Below are positions 53,844-62,876 of a DNA stretch of 64,000 nt, piece by piece (within the stretch, counting starts at the first letter, position 1; each line of letters begins with the position of its first letter). Below the pieces are notes generated by a model that saw nothing but the letters and a program-made list of their open reading frames with translations, was not told the DNA's origin and did no database searches. A program made the position numbers and the translations under genes. This DNA is from Nitrospira sp. (GTDB lineage Bacteria; Nitrospirota; Nitrospiria; Nitrospirales; Nitrospiraceae), in assembly GCA_022842445.1 (NCBI GenBank), contig JALHPO010000002.1, forward strand, positions 512,718 through 576,717, in the 5' to 3' direction.

Positions 53844-55147
53844 GCTGCCTGCTGAGCCAAGGCGCGCAGCCCTTGAACCGACGCGCCCAATCCTGCCGAC
53901 TCATCGATCCCCTGCCGAAGATAGGCATTGACGGCCTCTTGGGCCTGGACAGCCCGGTCGAGAGTCTTATTCATGCCCTGCTTGTACGCGCCGAGCAGGA
54001 TGAGATCTTCGGATTGCCGATAGCGGGCGATTAATTCTCGAACCGTTCCGGCCGCAACACCGTGCTCCCGAGCGACGATATCGCGCATCACACGGCTGGT
54101 GCTTTGCAAGAGATCGATCGCGGGAAAATGATTCTGCGCCGCCAACGCGCGTGACAACACGATATGCCCGTCGAGAATCGACCGCGCGGCATCGGCCACT
54201 GGATCAGTCAGATCATCTCCATCAACCAGCACGGTATACAAACCGGTAATGGCGCCTGCGCCGGATCCGGTGCCGACACGCTCCAGAAGTTTGGGCAGCA
54301 TGGTGAATACGGACGGCGTGTAGCCTTTGGTCGCCGGCGGCTCCCCGATCGCAAGACCGACTTCCCGCTGGCTGTACGCCAACCGGGTGAGAGAATCCAT
54401 CAATAAGAGCACTTGTTTGCCCGTGTCGCGAAAGTATTCGGCCACGGTGGTCGCCACCAGCGCTGCGCGCAGCCGTACCAGCGGCGCTTGATCCGACGTC
54501 GCCACGATGACGATCGACCGTTGAAGCGCGTCAGGCCCCAGATCACGCTCCAGGAATTCTTTTACCTCGCGCCCGCGTTCACCGATGAGCGCGATGACGT
54601 TGACATCGGCCTTCGTGTACCGGCTGATCATGCCCAGCAAGACGCTCTTTCCGACGCCGGAACCCGAGAAAATTCCCATTTTCTGCCCCTGCCCGCATGT
54701 CAGAAATCCGTTGATGGCACGGATCCCAAGATCCAGCGGTGTACGGATACGCGCGCGATGCAGCGGGTTGGGTGGAGCAGCATGGAGCGGATACCGTTCG
54801 AGATACGGAACGGCGCCCTTCTCATCGAGCGGGCGTCCGAGTCCATCCAGAATGCGTCCCAAGAGGCCCGGCCCGACGGGCAAATGCGCTACCTGGCCGG
54901 TCATAGTGATGAGGCTGCCCGGTCCGATCCCCTGCATCTCTCCCAGCGGCATCAGCAACACACGATCGCCTCGAAAACCCACTACTTCTGCGGCAATTGG
55001 CTCGCCGCCATCTTCCCTACTGATCTGGCAGAGTTCGCCCACCGTGGTCATCGGGGCATACCCCTCGATCACGAGGCCGACAGCCTGGGCAACCCGTCCT
55101 GAGACCGCGACAGGATCGACCCGATCGAGCAGGCGGCTAAGATTCAT
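53840..55147 (-). CDS. fliI: flagellum-specific export ATPase FliI
   Basis: 435 residues, normal length. Walker A MGIFSGSGVGKSVLLGMISR, the IGERGREVKEFLERDLGP stretch, Walker B VLLLMDSLTRLAYSQREVGL and EPPATKGYTPSVF are F1-beta-like FliI motifs. It energises release of chaperones at the export gate. The start overlaps the end of fliH by 11 bases. Confidence 0.97.
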   Translation of the reverse strand: MNLSRLLDRVDPVAVSGRVAQAVGLVIEGYAPMTTVGELCQISREDGGEPIAAEVVGFRGDRVLLMPLGEMQGIGPGSLITMTGQVAHLPVGPGLLGRILDGLGRPLDEKGAVPYLERYPLHAAPPNPLHRARIRTPLDLGIRAINGFLTCGQGQKMGIFSGSGVGKSVLLGMISRYTKADVNVIALIGERGREVKEFLERDLGPDALQRSIVIVATSDQAPLVRLRAALVATTVAEYFRDTGKQVLLLMDSLTRLAYSQREVGLAIGEPPATKGYTPSVFTMLPKLLERVGTGSGAGAITGLYTVLVDGDDLTDPVADAARSILDGHIVLSRALAAQNHFPAIDLLQSTSRVMRDIVAREHGVAAGTVRELIARYRQSEDLILLGAYKQGMNKTLDRAVQAQEAVNAYLRQGIDESAGLGASVQGLRALAQQAA

Positions 55148-56168
55148 GATTGGCCCTGTTCTTCAGTGCGCTGCCCAACCGAAGCAGCTGAGTGTCCAGG
55201 GACGCATCGATCACACGATTGGCGGTATGAATAAGACAACTCCCTCGCGTGATCGAGGCCATCGGCTCGACTTTTACCGTGAGTGCGAGATCACGCAGTG
55301 CCGCAAGCTCGGCTTGAGCAGATTCCAGCGCCGGCGCATCGGACGGATGCACTTGAATAACGACGGCACCGGACTCCCGCACCGCCGTCACCGCAGACTT
55401 GGCTTGCGCCACAATCTGGTCTTTACAGGCGGCCGCCGACTCGTGAAGGACTTTCGACGCAATGTGAATGGCCAACGCGGCAATCTCGTCTTCCATCGTC
55501 CGCTGAAGTGAAGACTGCACCTCGGCCAGCTTCCGCATCACACCGGCAAACAGAGTCCGTTCATGCCGGCGCTCCTCTTCCGCACACTGTTGCCCCTCCT
55601 TCAGCCCCCGCTCGAATTCTGTCAAGCCGTCCTCTCCCCGCAATGACCCGTCATCTCCAAAGGTTTGAAACGGCAGGCTCGACAAATGAACCGCCCCGGA
55701 CCGAACAGCTGCATGTTTCAGAACGGTCTGTTCGGCGCGCAGCCGGTGGAGTTCCAGCAACCGGCGCGCCGTCGCCAAGACCACACTATTGTCGATGGGC
55801 TTCATCAAAAAATCGCTGGCACCTGCCTTCATCGCACGTACGGCGAGTTCGATGGTTGCCGATCCCGTGATGACAACCCCGATGATTCGATGGTCGATGG
55901 TCAGTGCCTCTTCCAGAACGGCGATGCCATCCTGATCCGGCAACGACACATCGATGAGCATCAGCGCGGGAGCGGACTGTTTCACCATGGCAATGGCATC
56001 CCGCCCGGATCCAGCCGCCCGAATGGACACCCCTTCAGCCCGGAAGAGTTCTAGAAATAAACTCCGGATCGGTTCATCGTCATCGACGGCCAAAATCGTC
56101 CCGTGAAGCCGTGGGCCTCCCGTCTGTCCACGAAGAGCCTGCGCTGTCATGGTTGCTCCGGTCGACAT
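55137..56168 (-). CDS. fliH: receiver-domain FliH fusion
   Basis: 343 residues where a normal FliH has about 220-250. Residues ~22-140 are a complete response-regulator receiver: ILAVDDDEP (acidic Asp30/31), LMLIDVSLPDQDG (phospho-acceptor Asp73), VVITGS (Thr101), DFLMKP (Lys123). After a linker, residues ~185-340 are FliH: ERGLKEGQQCAEEERRHERT, EIAALAIHIASKVLHESAAA, VIQVHPSDAPALESAQ. FliH restrains and delivers FliI. The start abuts the fliG stop (TAAATG) and fliI overlaps its end, so the fusion is not a frame artefact. Confidence 0.92.
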   Translation of the reverse strand: MSTGATMTAQALRGQTGGPRLHGTILAVDDDEPIRSLFLELFRAEGVSIRAAGSGRDAIAMVKQSAPALMLIDVSLPDQDGIAVLEEALTIDHRIIGVVITGSATIELAVRAMKAGASDFLMKPIDNSVVLATARRLLELHRLRAEQTVLKHAAVRSGAVHLSSLPFQTFGDDGSLRGEDGLTEFERGLKEGQQCAEEERRHERTLFAGVMRKLAEVQSSLQRTMEDEIAALAIHIASKVLHESAAACKDQIVAQAKSAVTAVRESGAVVIQVHPSDAPALESAQAELAALRDLALTVKVEPMASITRGSCLIHTANRVIDASLDTQLLRLGSALKNRANHES

Positions 56169-57161
56169 TTAGACCAATTGTTCTCCTGCGCCGGCAATCA
56201 TAATCCGCCCTTCCTCTTCCAGCTTGCGACAGACCTTCAGCAGATTCTGCTGCGCCTTCTCGACATCGGACACCTTGACGGGCCCCTTTGCCTCCATGTC
56301 TTCCTTGAGCATTTCAGCGGCGCGGCTCGACATGTTTTTAAAGAATTTCTCCTTGACGTCGGGATTCGCGCCGCGTAGCGCAAGCGGGAGATCATCCTTG
56401 CTGATCTCCTTCATCAGCTCCTGTATGCCGCGGTCGTCCACTTTGATCAAATCGTCAAACACAAACATGAGTGCACGGATGGAATCGGCCAGCGTCTGGC
56501 TCTTCTCTGCAATCTTGGCCATGATGCCGCCCTCATTGGTTTTGTCCATCCGCGTCAGAATTTCGGCCATCACCTCGGCTCCGCCGATGCTCTGACCGCC
56601 CAATCCCTTGCTTGCCAACAATGTTTCTTGCAAACTCTGGCTCAATTCCTCCAAGACATCCGGCTGTACGTCTTCCATGGTCGCAAGCCGTAATGCCACA
56701 TCGCCGCGCATGGCATCCGGCAGCCCCGCGAGCACCTGCCCGGCCTGGTCGCTTTCAAGATGCGCTAGAATGACCGCCACCGTTTGCGGATGTTCGATCT
56801 TCATCATTTGCGCGATGCTCTTCGCATCCACCCAGCGGAGCGTCTCCAATCCGGGATAGATTTTCCGGGTCATCGATTCGATAATGCGCGCCGCTTTCTC
56901 GGGGCCCAGCGCCTTGATCAGGACGGTCTTGATGTATTCTTTTCCCTGAAATTGCACATCCCCCGTCGCGCTCGCCTCCTTAAAATCCAAAATGACCGCA
57001 TCTTCCTCATCCCGTGAAATCTGCGCCGTACCGCTCATGGAGGCGCCCAGCTTTTTGATCTCTTTGGGATCAAGCTGCTTCAAGACTTGTGCGGCGGCTT
57101 CTTCGCCGATCGCACGAAGGAGAATCGCCGTCTTCTGCTCACCAGTCAGATTCTTAGCCAT
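56169..57161 (-). CDS. fliG: flagellar motor switch protein FliG
   Basis: 330 residues from ATG 57161 (MAKNLTGEQKTAILLRAIGE), two bases after the fliF stop. EHPQTVAVILAHLESDQAG (EHPQR-type motif) and GGAEVMAEILTRMDKTNEGG mark the middle domains, and DDLIKVDDRGIQELMKEISK, DLPLALRGANPDVKEKFFK the charged torque helix. FliG meets the stator and reverses rotation. Confidence 0.97.
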   Translation of the reverse strand: MAKNLTGEQKTAILLRAIGEEAAAQVLKQLDPKEIKKLGASMSGTAQISRDEEDAVILDFKEASATGDVQFQGKEYIKTVLIKALGPEKAARIIESMTRKIYPGLETLRWVDAKSIAQMMKIEHPQTVAVILAHLESDQAGQVLAGLPDAMRGDVALRLATMEDVQPDVLEELSQSLQETLLASKGLGGQSIGGAEVMAEILTRMDKTNEGGIMAKIAEKSQTLADSIRALMFVFDDLIKVDDRGIQELMKEISKDDLPLALRGANPDVKEKFFKNMSSRAAEMLKEDMEAKGPVKVSDVEKAQQNLLKVCRKLEEEGRIMIAGAGEQLV

Positions 57162-57163
57162 GC

Positions 57164-58747
57164 TCAGCCGTTCGCAGAAGAGCTCTTTAACCACTGTTTC
57201 ACGACGACAGCCGTGGTGTCAGGATTCCTTCTGGCCATGTCGATGATTTGGGCGCGATCGGGCGCTCCAGGAATCGAACCGGCCGCCGCAGCCCCCGAAA
57301 GAGGCAGCGACGCGGATCCGCCGGCATCGGGCTCCTGCCTGTCGGCGGCACCCAGCATGGCGATCAAGGGACGAACCACGAACAAGAGGATCATCAGAAA
57401 GAGCAGGGCCCCGACACCGTAACGCAGATAGGGCAACCATGGGTTCGGCCCTTCCGATGCGGCTTCGGCTGCCGACGTCGGCAGTTCGTCCGGCCCCAGG
57501 CCGAATTGAACATTGACCACTTGGACCTGATCCTGCCGTTCCGCTGAAAAGCCCATCGCTTTCTTGACAATCTCCTCGATACGCTTCAAGTCTTCCTCCG
57601 ACCGTGGCGTATATTTCCTGGCAGATTCAGCAGCGGCACTGTCCGCCGAGACTCCGTCTCCGGCCTGAGCTGCTGCATATGTTCCATCGACCAACACAGC
57701 CACCGATAACTTCTTGATCGCGCCGACCGGCTCCACGATTTTTGACACCGTGCGGCTGATCTCATAGTTGACGGTCTCATTCTTCGTCACACTGTTATTC
57801 GAACTGCTCTGCGCCGGCTCCTGCTCCGTCCCCGGCGGCACGTTCGATTGCACGCCAGGAACACCACCGGACACCCCGTTGACACCGCTGGACTTTTCTT
57901 GTCCGCGTTGCTCACTTCTGGCCACCTGGCTGTTTGGATCGTACCGTTCTTCCGTGGTCTCTATTTTTCTGAAATCGACCAGGCTGGACACACGCACGAC
58001 CGCTTTATTGATTCCGACGATCCGCTCCAGCATCGTTTGGATACGGGTTTCGATATCCTTCTCGATATTGCGCTGATACTCGAGCTGCGAGTTCGTCAAC
58101 CCGGCCGTCTCGTCCTCTGCGACCGTGCTGGATAGCAATCGTCCATGGCCGTCGACGATCGTCACGTCACGCGCCTGCAACCCTTCGACGCTGCTGGACA
58201 CCAAGTGAATGACACCCTGCACTTGCGATTTCGTCAGCGCCTGTCCGTTGCGCAGCGCCAGAATGACGGAAGCCCGTGCCTTATCCTGCTCATTGGCAAA
58301 CAACCGCCGCTCCGGCATGGCCAGATGGACACGCGCCCGCTCGACCTCCGGCATTTGCGCGATCGTCCTGGCCAACTCGCCTTGCAGCGCACGGCGGTAA
58401 TTGAGCTTCTGGACGAACTCGGACATGCCGATCGACGTGCGATCAAAAATCTCGTAGCCGACGCCCCCTCCATGCGGCAGGCCCTGCGTCGCCAGTTGCA
58501 ATCGAAGGTCGTGGACCTGCGCACTGGGCACCAGCACCGTCGCACCGCCTCCTGTCGTCTCATACGGAACCTTGGTTTCTTTGAGCTTGTCGATGATCGC
58601 CGCCGCGTCTTCACCGTTGAGATTCGTAAACAGCACCTGCATATCAGGCTGCTGCGTCCATAAGGCCAATGCGATCAGGCCCGCCACCGACCCGGCCAGG
58701 GCCACCAAAATGATCATCCGTTGATTGATTGAAAATTGTGAAAACAT
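57164..58747 (-). CDS. fliF: MS-ring protein FliF
   Basis: 527 residues, usual size. N-terminal membrane helix (MIILVALAGSVAGLIALALW), ring-building motifs (YEIFDRTSIGMSEFVQKLNY, RRALQGELARTIAQMPEVER, ARVHLAMPERRLF), a Gly/Ser-rich periplasmic section with NETVNYEISRTVSKIVEPVG, and the second membrane helix LRYGVGALLFLMILLFVVRP. It is the first structure of the basal body. The C-terminal tail (RRNPDTTAVVVKQWL) binds FliG. Confidence 0.97.
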   Translation of the reverse strand: MFSQFSINQRMIILVALAGSVAGLIALALWTQQPDMQVLFTNLNGEDAAAIIDKLKETKVPYETTGGGATVLVPSAQVHDLRLQLATQGLPHGGGVGYEIFDRTSIGMSEFVQKLNYRRALQGELARTIAQMPEVERARVHLAMPERRLFANEQDKARASVILALRNGQALTKSQVQGVIHLVSSSVEGLQARDVTIVDGHGRLLSSTVAEDETAGLTNSQLEYQRNIEKDIETRIQTMLERIVGINKAVVRVSSLVDFRKIETTEERYDPNSQVARSEQRGQEKSSGVNGVSGGVPGVQSNVPPGTEQEPAQSSSNNSVTKNETVNYEISRTVSKIVEPVGAIKKLSVAVLVDGTYAAAQAGDGVSADSAAAESARKYTPRSEEDLKRIEEIVKKAMGFSAERQDQVQVVNVQFGLGPDELPTSAAEAASEGPNPWLPYLRYGVGALLFLMILLFVVRPLIAMLGAADRQEPDAGGSASLPLSGAAAAGSIPGAPDRAQIIDMARRNPDTTAVVVKQWLKSSSANG

Positions 58748-58779
58748 GTCGGCTGCCTGCCTTTATTCGGTTCGATTCG

Positions 58780-59085
58780 TCAAATCTGCATCCGCTGAAT
58801 TTCTTCGTAGGCCGTCACCAGTTTGTTTCTGATCTGCATCATCAACTGGAAGGACACATCAGCCTGCTGCAAGGCGACCATCGTCCGATGAATGTCCTGC
58901 GTCTGGCCGGTCATGAGGGCATCGACGGCCTGCCCGGCTTGGAGTTGCACGTCGTTGACCTTGCCGACGGCACTCTTCAGCGAGTCCAGAAACCCTCCGG
59001 CTCCTGCCGGCGACGCGGCAGTGCCGGGCGACGGCGCGGCAGGAACGGCGGAGGCTACCTGTGCAATGCCTTGAATAGGACTCAT
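58780..59085 (-). CDS. fliE: MS-ring/rod adaptor FliE
   Basis: 101 residues. GFLDSLKSAVGKVNDVQLQA, DIHRTMVALQQADVSFQLMM and RNKLVTAYEEIQRMQI are FliE. GGAGG five bases upstream of ATG 59085, two bases after the flgC stop. Confidence 0.95.
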   Translation of the reverse strand: MSPIQGIAQVASAVPAAPSPGTAASPAGAGGFLDSLKSAVGKVNDVQLQAGQAVDALMTGQTQDIHRTMVALQQADVSFQLMMQIRNKLVTAYEEIQRMQI

Positions 59086-59087
59086 CG

Positions 59088-59537
59088 CTACCTCCCGATC
59101 TCCAACGCTTTATTCCACATCGCGCGCGAGGCATTGATGGCCTGTACGTTGGCCTCGTAGGCTCGTGAGGCGCCCATCATGTTGACCATTTCCTCCATCA
59201 CGTTCACATTGGGAAGACGCACAAACCCTTTTGCATCGGCGTCGGGATGATGCGGGTCATAAATCTGCTGCCCGGGCTTCCTGTCTTCAACCACCCTGGC
59301 CACCGAGACGCCTTCGAGCGCATGGGCCGACGGACCGACGGCCACCTGACGGAACGCCCGCTGAAATGTACTGGGCACAGGCGTCGACCGGAAGACAACA
59401 TCCCGTCGTTTGTACGGACCGCCCCCTGGCGTTTTTGTCGATTGTGCGTTGGCAAGATTGCTGGCAATGGCATTGAGCCGGTGCCGCTGGGCATCCAAGC
59501 CGGATACCGATACCGCCATACTGTCGGACATTTCCAT
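59088..59537 (-). CDS. flgC: proximal rod protein FlgC
   Basis: 149 residues. MAVSVSGLDAQRHRLNAIAS, NLANAQSTKTPGGGPYKRRD and the C-terminal NVNVMEEMVNMMGASRAYEA are FlgC. GGAGG six bases before ATG 59537. It is followed by fliE, the usual flgB-flgC-fliE order. Confidence 0.96.
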   Translation of the reverse strand: MEMSDSMAVSVSGLDAQRHRLNAIASNLANAQSTKTPGGGPYKRRDVVFRSTPVPSTFQRAFRQVAVGPSAHALEGVSVARVVEDRKPGQQIYDPHHPDADAKGFVRLPNVNVMEEMVNMMGASRAYEANVQAINASRAMWNKALEIGR

Positions 59538-59600
59538 GGTGAACCTCCTCTATCAACGGTCAACCGCTTGCCGATTGCGACCATCCGAGCGGACTCGGCG

Positions 59601-60011
59601 TTATCTCCCTTCTCGTATCACATTCAACAATCCGTGAAACTTCTTGGCCAGTATCGTGGCCGCAGTGTTGTACTGCATGGCATTGTCGGACAATTTTGCC
59701 ATCTCCAATTCAAGATTGACCGAGTTCGCATCGAGCGGAAGATCGCCTGCCGGCACCTCGTTCAGCTTTCCTGTGATCGCCTGCACTCCCTGAGCCCCAT
59801 GAAGACCGAAGTGGCGAGGCTGTGTCGCCGCCAATACAACCGGCAACCGGCCTTGATGCGCGGAGCGCAGCTGGTCCATAAAGTTCAGTTCGGAAGCTCG
59901 ATAGCCGGGCGTTTCTTCATTAGCCAAATTCGAGGCAATCACCCGCTGCCGCGCGCTACGGAGGTCCAAAGTTCGCTCCAACAGTTGTATGGTCTGATCG
60001 AAGATCCTCAT
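59601..60011 (-). CDS. flgB: proximal rod protein FlgB
   Basis: 136 residues. QTIQLLERTLDLRSARQRVI then ASNLANEETPGYRASELNF is the FlgB signature; the C terminus (VNLELEMAKLSDNAMQYNTA) is complete. AAGGA nine bases before ATG 60011. First gene of the rod/MS-ring/export-ATPase operon; a -24/-12 match lies 47 bases upstream. Confidence 0.95.
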   Translation of the reverse strand: MRIFDQTIQLLERTLDLRSARQRVIASNLANEETPGYRASELNFMDQLRSAHQGRLPVVLAATQPRHFGLHGAQGVQAITGKLNEVPAGDLPLDANSVNLELEMAKLSDNAMQYNTAATILAKKFHGLLNVIREGR

Positions 60012-60057
60012 GGCCTCATATCCTTTCTATCCGCATCACAATGCCCGACCTCGGAGT

Positions 60058-60073
60058 GCAACCTGAATGCCGG
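60058..60073 (-). promoter_or_regulatory. sigma-54 promoter before flgB operon
   Basis: Minus strand CGGCATTCAGGTTGCA; GG and GC in register, TTGCA perfect, -24 weaker at the outer bases. Predicted start near 60046. It lies in the 170-base gap after the FlrC-like gene, which holds no other gene. Confidence 0.55.
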
Positions 60074-60181
60074 ATTTAGAATCCGTGGCAAGATTGCGGC
60101 TACGTGCATAAAAGAACCTCCACCCTTCTCTAGGCATTACCCTCCCCCGTCGAAAACTTCCCATCGGCACAATTTGCCTGG

Positions 60182-61588
60182 TCACAATGCCGTCATCGAC
60201 AGTGGCTTCCCATCGGTTCGATACTCACGGAGCTTGTTCCGTAGCGTGCGGATACTGATACCCAGCTCCTTCGCCGCATGAGTGCGATTGTCTTTCACCC
60301 GCATCAGCGTCCTGAAGATCAGATCACGCTCCATTTCCCACAGCGAGCCATTGCCCGGCTGCGGAACGACCAGCGGCGAGGTGGCATCGCGAATCTCCAC
60401 GGGGCAATGCTCCGGCAAGATCACGCCATGGCCGGCCAGCAGGACTGCCCGCTCCATCACATTCTCCAACTCGCGGATGTTGCCCTTCCACGGCAATCGC
60501 TGCAAATGAGCCAGTGCGGCCTCCGACAACGCCGGTAGCGGCAGTCCATTTCGCGAAGCCGCCGCCGCTGCGAAATGCCGCGCCAGCATGGGAATATCGG
60601 CAAGGCGCTCGCGCAGCGGAGGCAGCGTGACCGGAAACACATTCAACCGGTAATACAAATCTTCGCGGAACCGATTTTGCTCCACTTCCCGATAGAGCGT
60701 CCGATTCGTTGTGGCGATCACCCGGATGTTGACCGGCACCGGGTCGCGCCCGCCCACGCGATCGACCTCGCGCTCTTGCAGCACCCGCAACAGCTTCGCT
60801 TGAAGCCCCATGGTCATTTCCCCGATTTCATCCAGCAGCAAGGTGCCGGTATGGGCCATTTCAAATTTGCCGATTTTCCTGATCAGCGCGCCGGTAAACG
60901 CTCCCCGTTCATGCCCGAACAGCTCGCTCTCCAGCAGCCCATCCGGCAACGCTGCGCAGTTGACTGCAATGAAGGGGCGGTGCGCGCGCGGACTGCGGCT
61001 ATGGATGAACCGGGCCAGCAGCTCCTTACCGGTGCCGCTCTCTCCGTTGATCAGCACCGTCGCCTGGCTTGCGGCCACTCCTTCAAGCGTGCTCAGCAAC
61101 CTGGCCATCCCGGGGTCCTGCGTCAGAATTGCACGGTTGTCCGCTGTGCCTAGCGACGGAACGACTCCTCCCTCCGTCTCCCGGCCTTCCTTGAGGTTTG
61201 TGATCACCCGTTCCAACAAATCCATCGAGAATGGCTTCAGAAGATATTCGCTCGCGCCATGTTTCATCGCTTCGACAGCCGTTTCCACGGTCCCATAGGC
61301 CGTCATGAGCACGATGGCTGCCTGCGGTGCGCGTGCTTTCAGCTCTTTAATCAACTCCAGACCGGTCATGCGCGGCATCTTGAGATCTGTCAGCACGAGC
61401 CAGGGACGAAACCGCCCGACCCGTTCCAGAGCATCGGCGCCGTCCACCGCCCCCTGTACGTCATACCCGAGGCGCCGCACCGATTCCATCAACGCGGTCC
61501 TCATGGACGGATCGTCGTCCACAACCAGAATCCGCTCCTCTGTATCCGGACTGTCTGACGCCCTGGCGTCCGTGTCCCGCTCACTCAT
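60182..61588 (-). CDS. flrC: FlrC/NtrC-like sigma-54-dependent flagellar response regulator
   Basis: 468 residues from ATG 61588 (GGAGG six bases upstream). Receiver with ILVVDDDPSMRTAL and LTDLKMPRMTG (phospho-Asp); AAA+ domain with GESGTGKELLARFIH (Walker A), ELFGHERGAFTGA (GAFTGA loop that contacts sigma-54) and GTLLLDEIGEM; C-terminal Fis helix-turn-helix (NRTHAAKELGISIRTLRNKL). It should activate the four -24/-12 promoters in this window. Overlaps the kinase stop by eight bases. The name is by analogy to Vibrio FlrC/Pseudomonas FleR. Confidence 0.93.
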   Translation of the reverse strand: MSERDTDARASDSPDTEERILVVDDDPSMRTALMESVRRLGYDVQGAVDGADALERVGRFRPWLVLTDLKMPRMTGLELIKELKARAPQAAIVLMTAYGTVETAVEAMKHGASEYLLKPFSMDLLERVITNLKEGRETEGGVVPSLGTADNRAILTQDPGMARLLSTLEGVAASQATVLINGESGTGKELLARFIHSRSPRAHRPFIAVNCAALPDGLLESELFGHERGAFTGALIRKIGKFEMAHTGTLLLDEIGEMTMGLQAKLLRVLQEREVDRVGGRDPVPVNIRVIATTNRTLYREVEQNRFREDLYYRLNVFPVTLPPLRERLADIPMLARHFAAAAASRNGLPLPALSEAALAHLQRLPWKGNIRELENVMERAVLLAGHGVILPEHCPVEIRDATSPLVVPQPGNGSLWEMERDLIFRTLMRVKDNRTHAAKELGISIRTLRNKLREYRTDGKPLSMTAL

Positions 61589-62876
61589 GGACTGCCTCCT
61601 CCACCAACACCGGTTCGCCGGACTCAGTGCCGATCTGTTCATGCTCTATGTACGTCAAGGCCCGATTGCCGCTTACACAAAGGGAGGTCACCGGATGCGG
61701 CAGCACAATCGAAAACGAGGCACCGTGGCCGGCCACACTGTCGACGTCGATGCGTCCGTGATGGGCTTCCACGATCGCATGCACAATGGCAAGGCCCAGT
61801 CCGGTCCCCTCGTCTTTGGTCGTGAAAAACGGGTCGAATAAACGGGACCGGTACGCCGCATTGATGCCGGGACCTGAATCGCGGACGGTGAGGCGAACGG
61901 TTGAATCGCTGAAGGATTGTGTCCGATCTCTTTCGAGACTGACCATGAGTACGCCTCCGGCCGGCATGGCTTGCGCCGCATTGATGATCAAATTCAGCAT
62001 CACCTGTTTCATCTGCCCCTCATGACACCAGATCGCCGGAATCCCCGGATCAAGATCGATCCGTACATCCACCGGAGTTTTTGCGATCGCATGCGCGGCC
62101 AGACTCAGCGCGTCAAGGATCAACGGCTCCGCCGCACACCAGGCATGCGATGATCGCGCCGGCTTGGTGTACACCAGGAGATTCTCCAGCAAGCGATCCA
62201 TGGCATGGACCGCCTGGGAAATCTGCTCCGCATAAATTTTTGAGGCCGGCTGCTCATGGAGATCCCGACGAAGCATGGAAGCAAAGAGTTCCACGCTGCC
62301 CAGCGGATTTCTGATTTCGTGCGCGATCCGCCCGATCATTTCTCCCATGGCCGCCAACCGGTCTTTGCGCTGCACCCGCTCTTCAAGCTGGCAGAGTCGG
62401 GTCACGTCCTGAATGAGCACAAGACTGCCCGACCGGCATCCCGAATTTGTTTTCAGCGGCGTCTGGGTAATCGTCACCACAGACTGTCCAATGCGCTGCG
62501 GGCGATCGCATAGGCTCAGGCCGACCGCATCTAAAATGGCGGTGGCATGGCGGCCGCATAACTCTGCGGCGGTCATGCCGAGCGCGTCAGCCGCTGGTGC
62601 GTTGCTGCGAGTCACGATCCCGGCATCGTCCAAAACCAGGATGCCGGTCGACAAGGACTCCAAGATCCCGTCGAGATGCGTACGCATAGCCTCGTTATCA
62701 CGGAGCTGCCGGCGAAGCGCATCATTGCTCTGCGCCAATTCCAGATCCATTTGTTCCACACGAGCCGTCAGCGCGCCGTACGACTGCTGCAATGTCCTGG
62801 CTGCTTGATCAAAACTTTGAAACGCAGTCTGAAGCACATCCCGTTCTTCCGAATGCTGTACGGCGGTGATCGTCAT
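61581..62876 (-). CDS. flrB: FlrB/NtrB-like soluble PAS histidine kinase
   Basis: 431 residues. N-terminal coiled coil, one PAS domain (GILESLSTGILVLDDAGIVT), HisKA (IGRIAHEIRNPLGSVELFAS) and HATPase (NLIINAAQAMPAGGV, DEGTGLGLAIVHAIVEAHHG). No membrane segment or receiver, as in FlrB/FleS, which sense early basal-body assembly. Start overlaps the TPR gene stop and the stop overlaps the FlrC-like gene, so the three are translationally linked. Cognate pairing is by adjacency. Confidence 0.92.
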   Translation of the reverse strand: MTITAVQHSEERDVLQTAFQSFDQAARTLQQSYGALTARVEQMDLELAQSNDALRRQLRDNEAMRTHLDGILESLSTGILVLDDAGIVTRSNAPAADALGMTAAELCGRHATAILDAVGLSLCDRPQRIGQSVVTITQTPLKTNSGCRSGSLVLIQDVTRLCQLEERVQRKDRLAAMGEMIGRIAHEIRNPLGSVELFASMLRRDLHEQPASKIYAEQISQAVHAMDRLLENLLVYTKPARSSHAWCAAEPLILDALSLAAHAIAKTPVDVRIDLDPGIPAIWCHEGQMKQVMLNLIINAAQAMPAGGVLMVSLERDRTQSFSDSTVRLTVRDSGPGINAAYRSRLFDPFFTTKDEGTGLGLAIVHAIVEAHHGRIDVDSVAGHGASFSIVLPHPVTSLCVSGNRALTYIEHEQIGTESGEPVLVEEAVHE

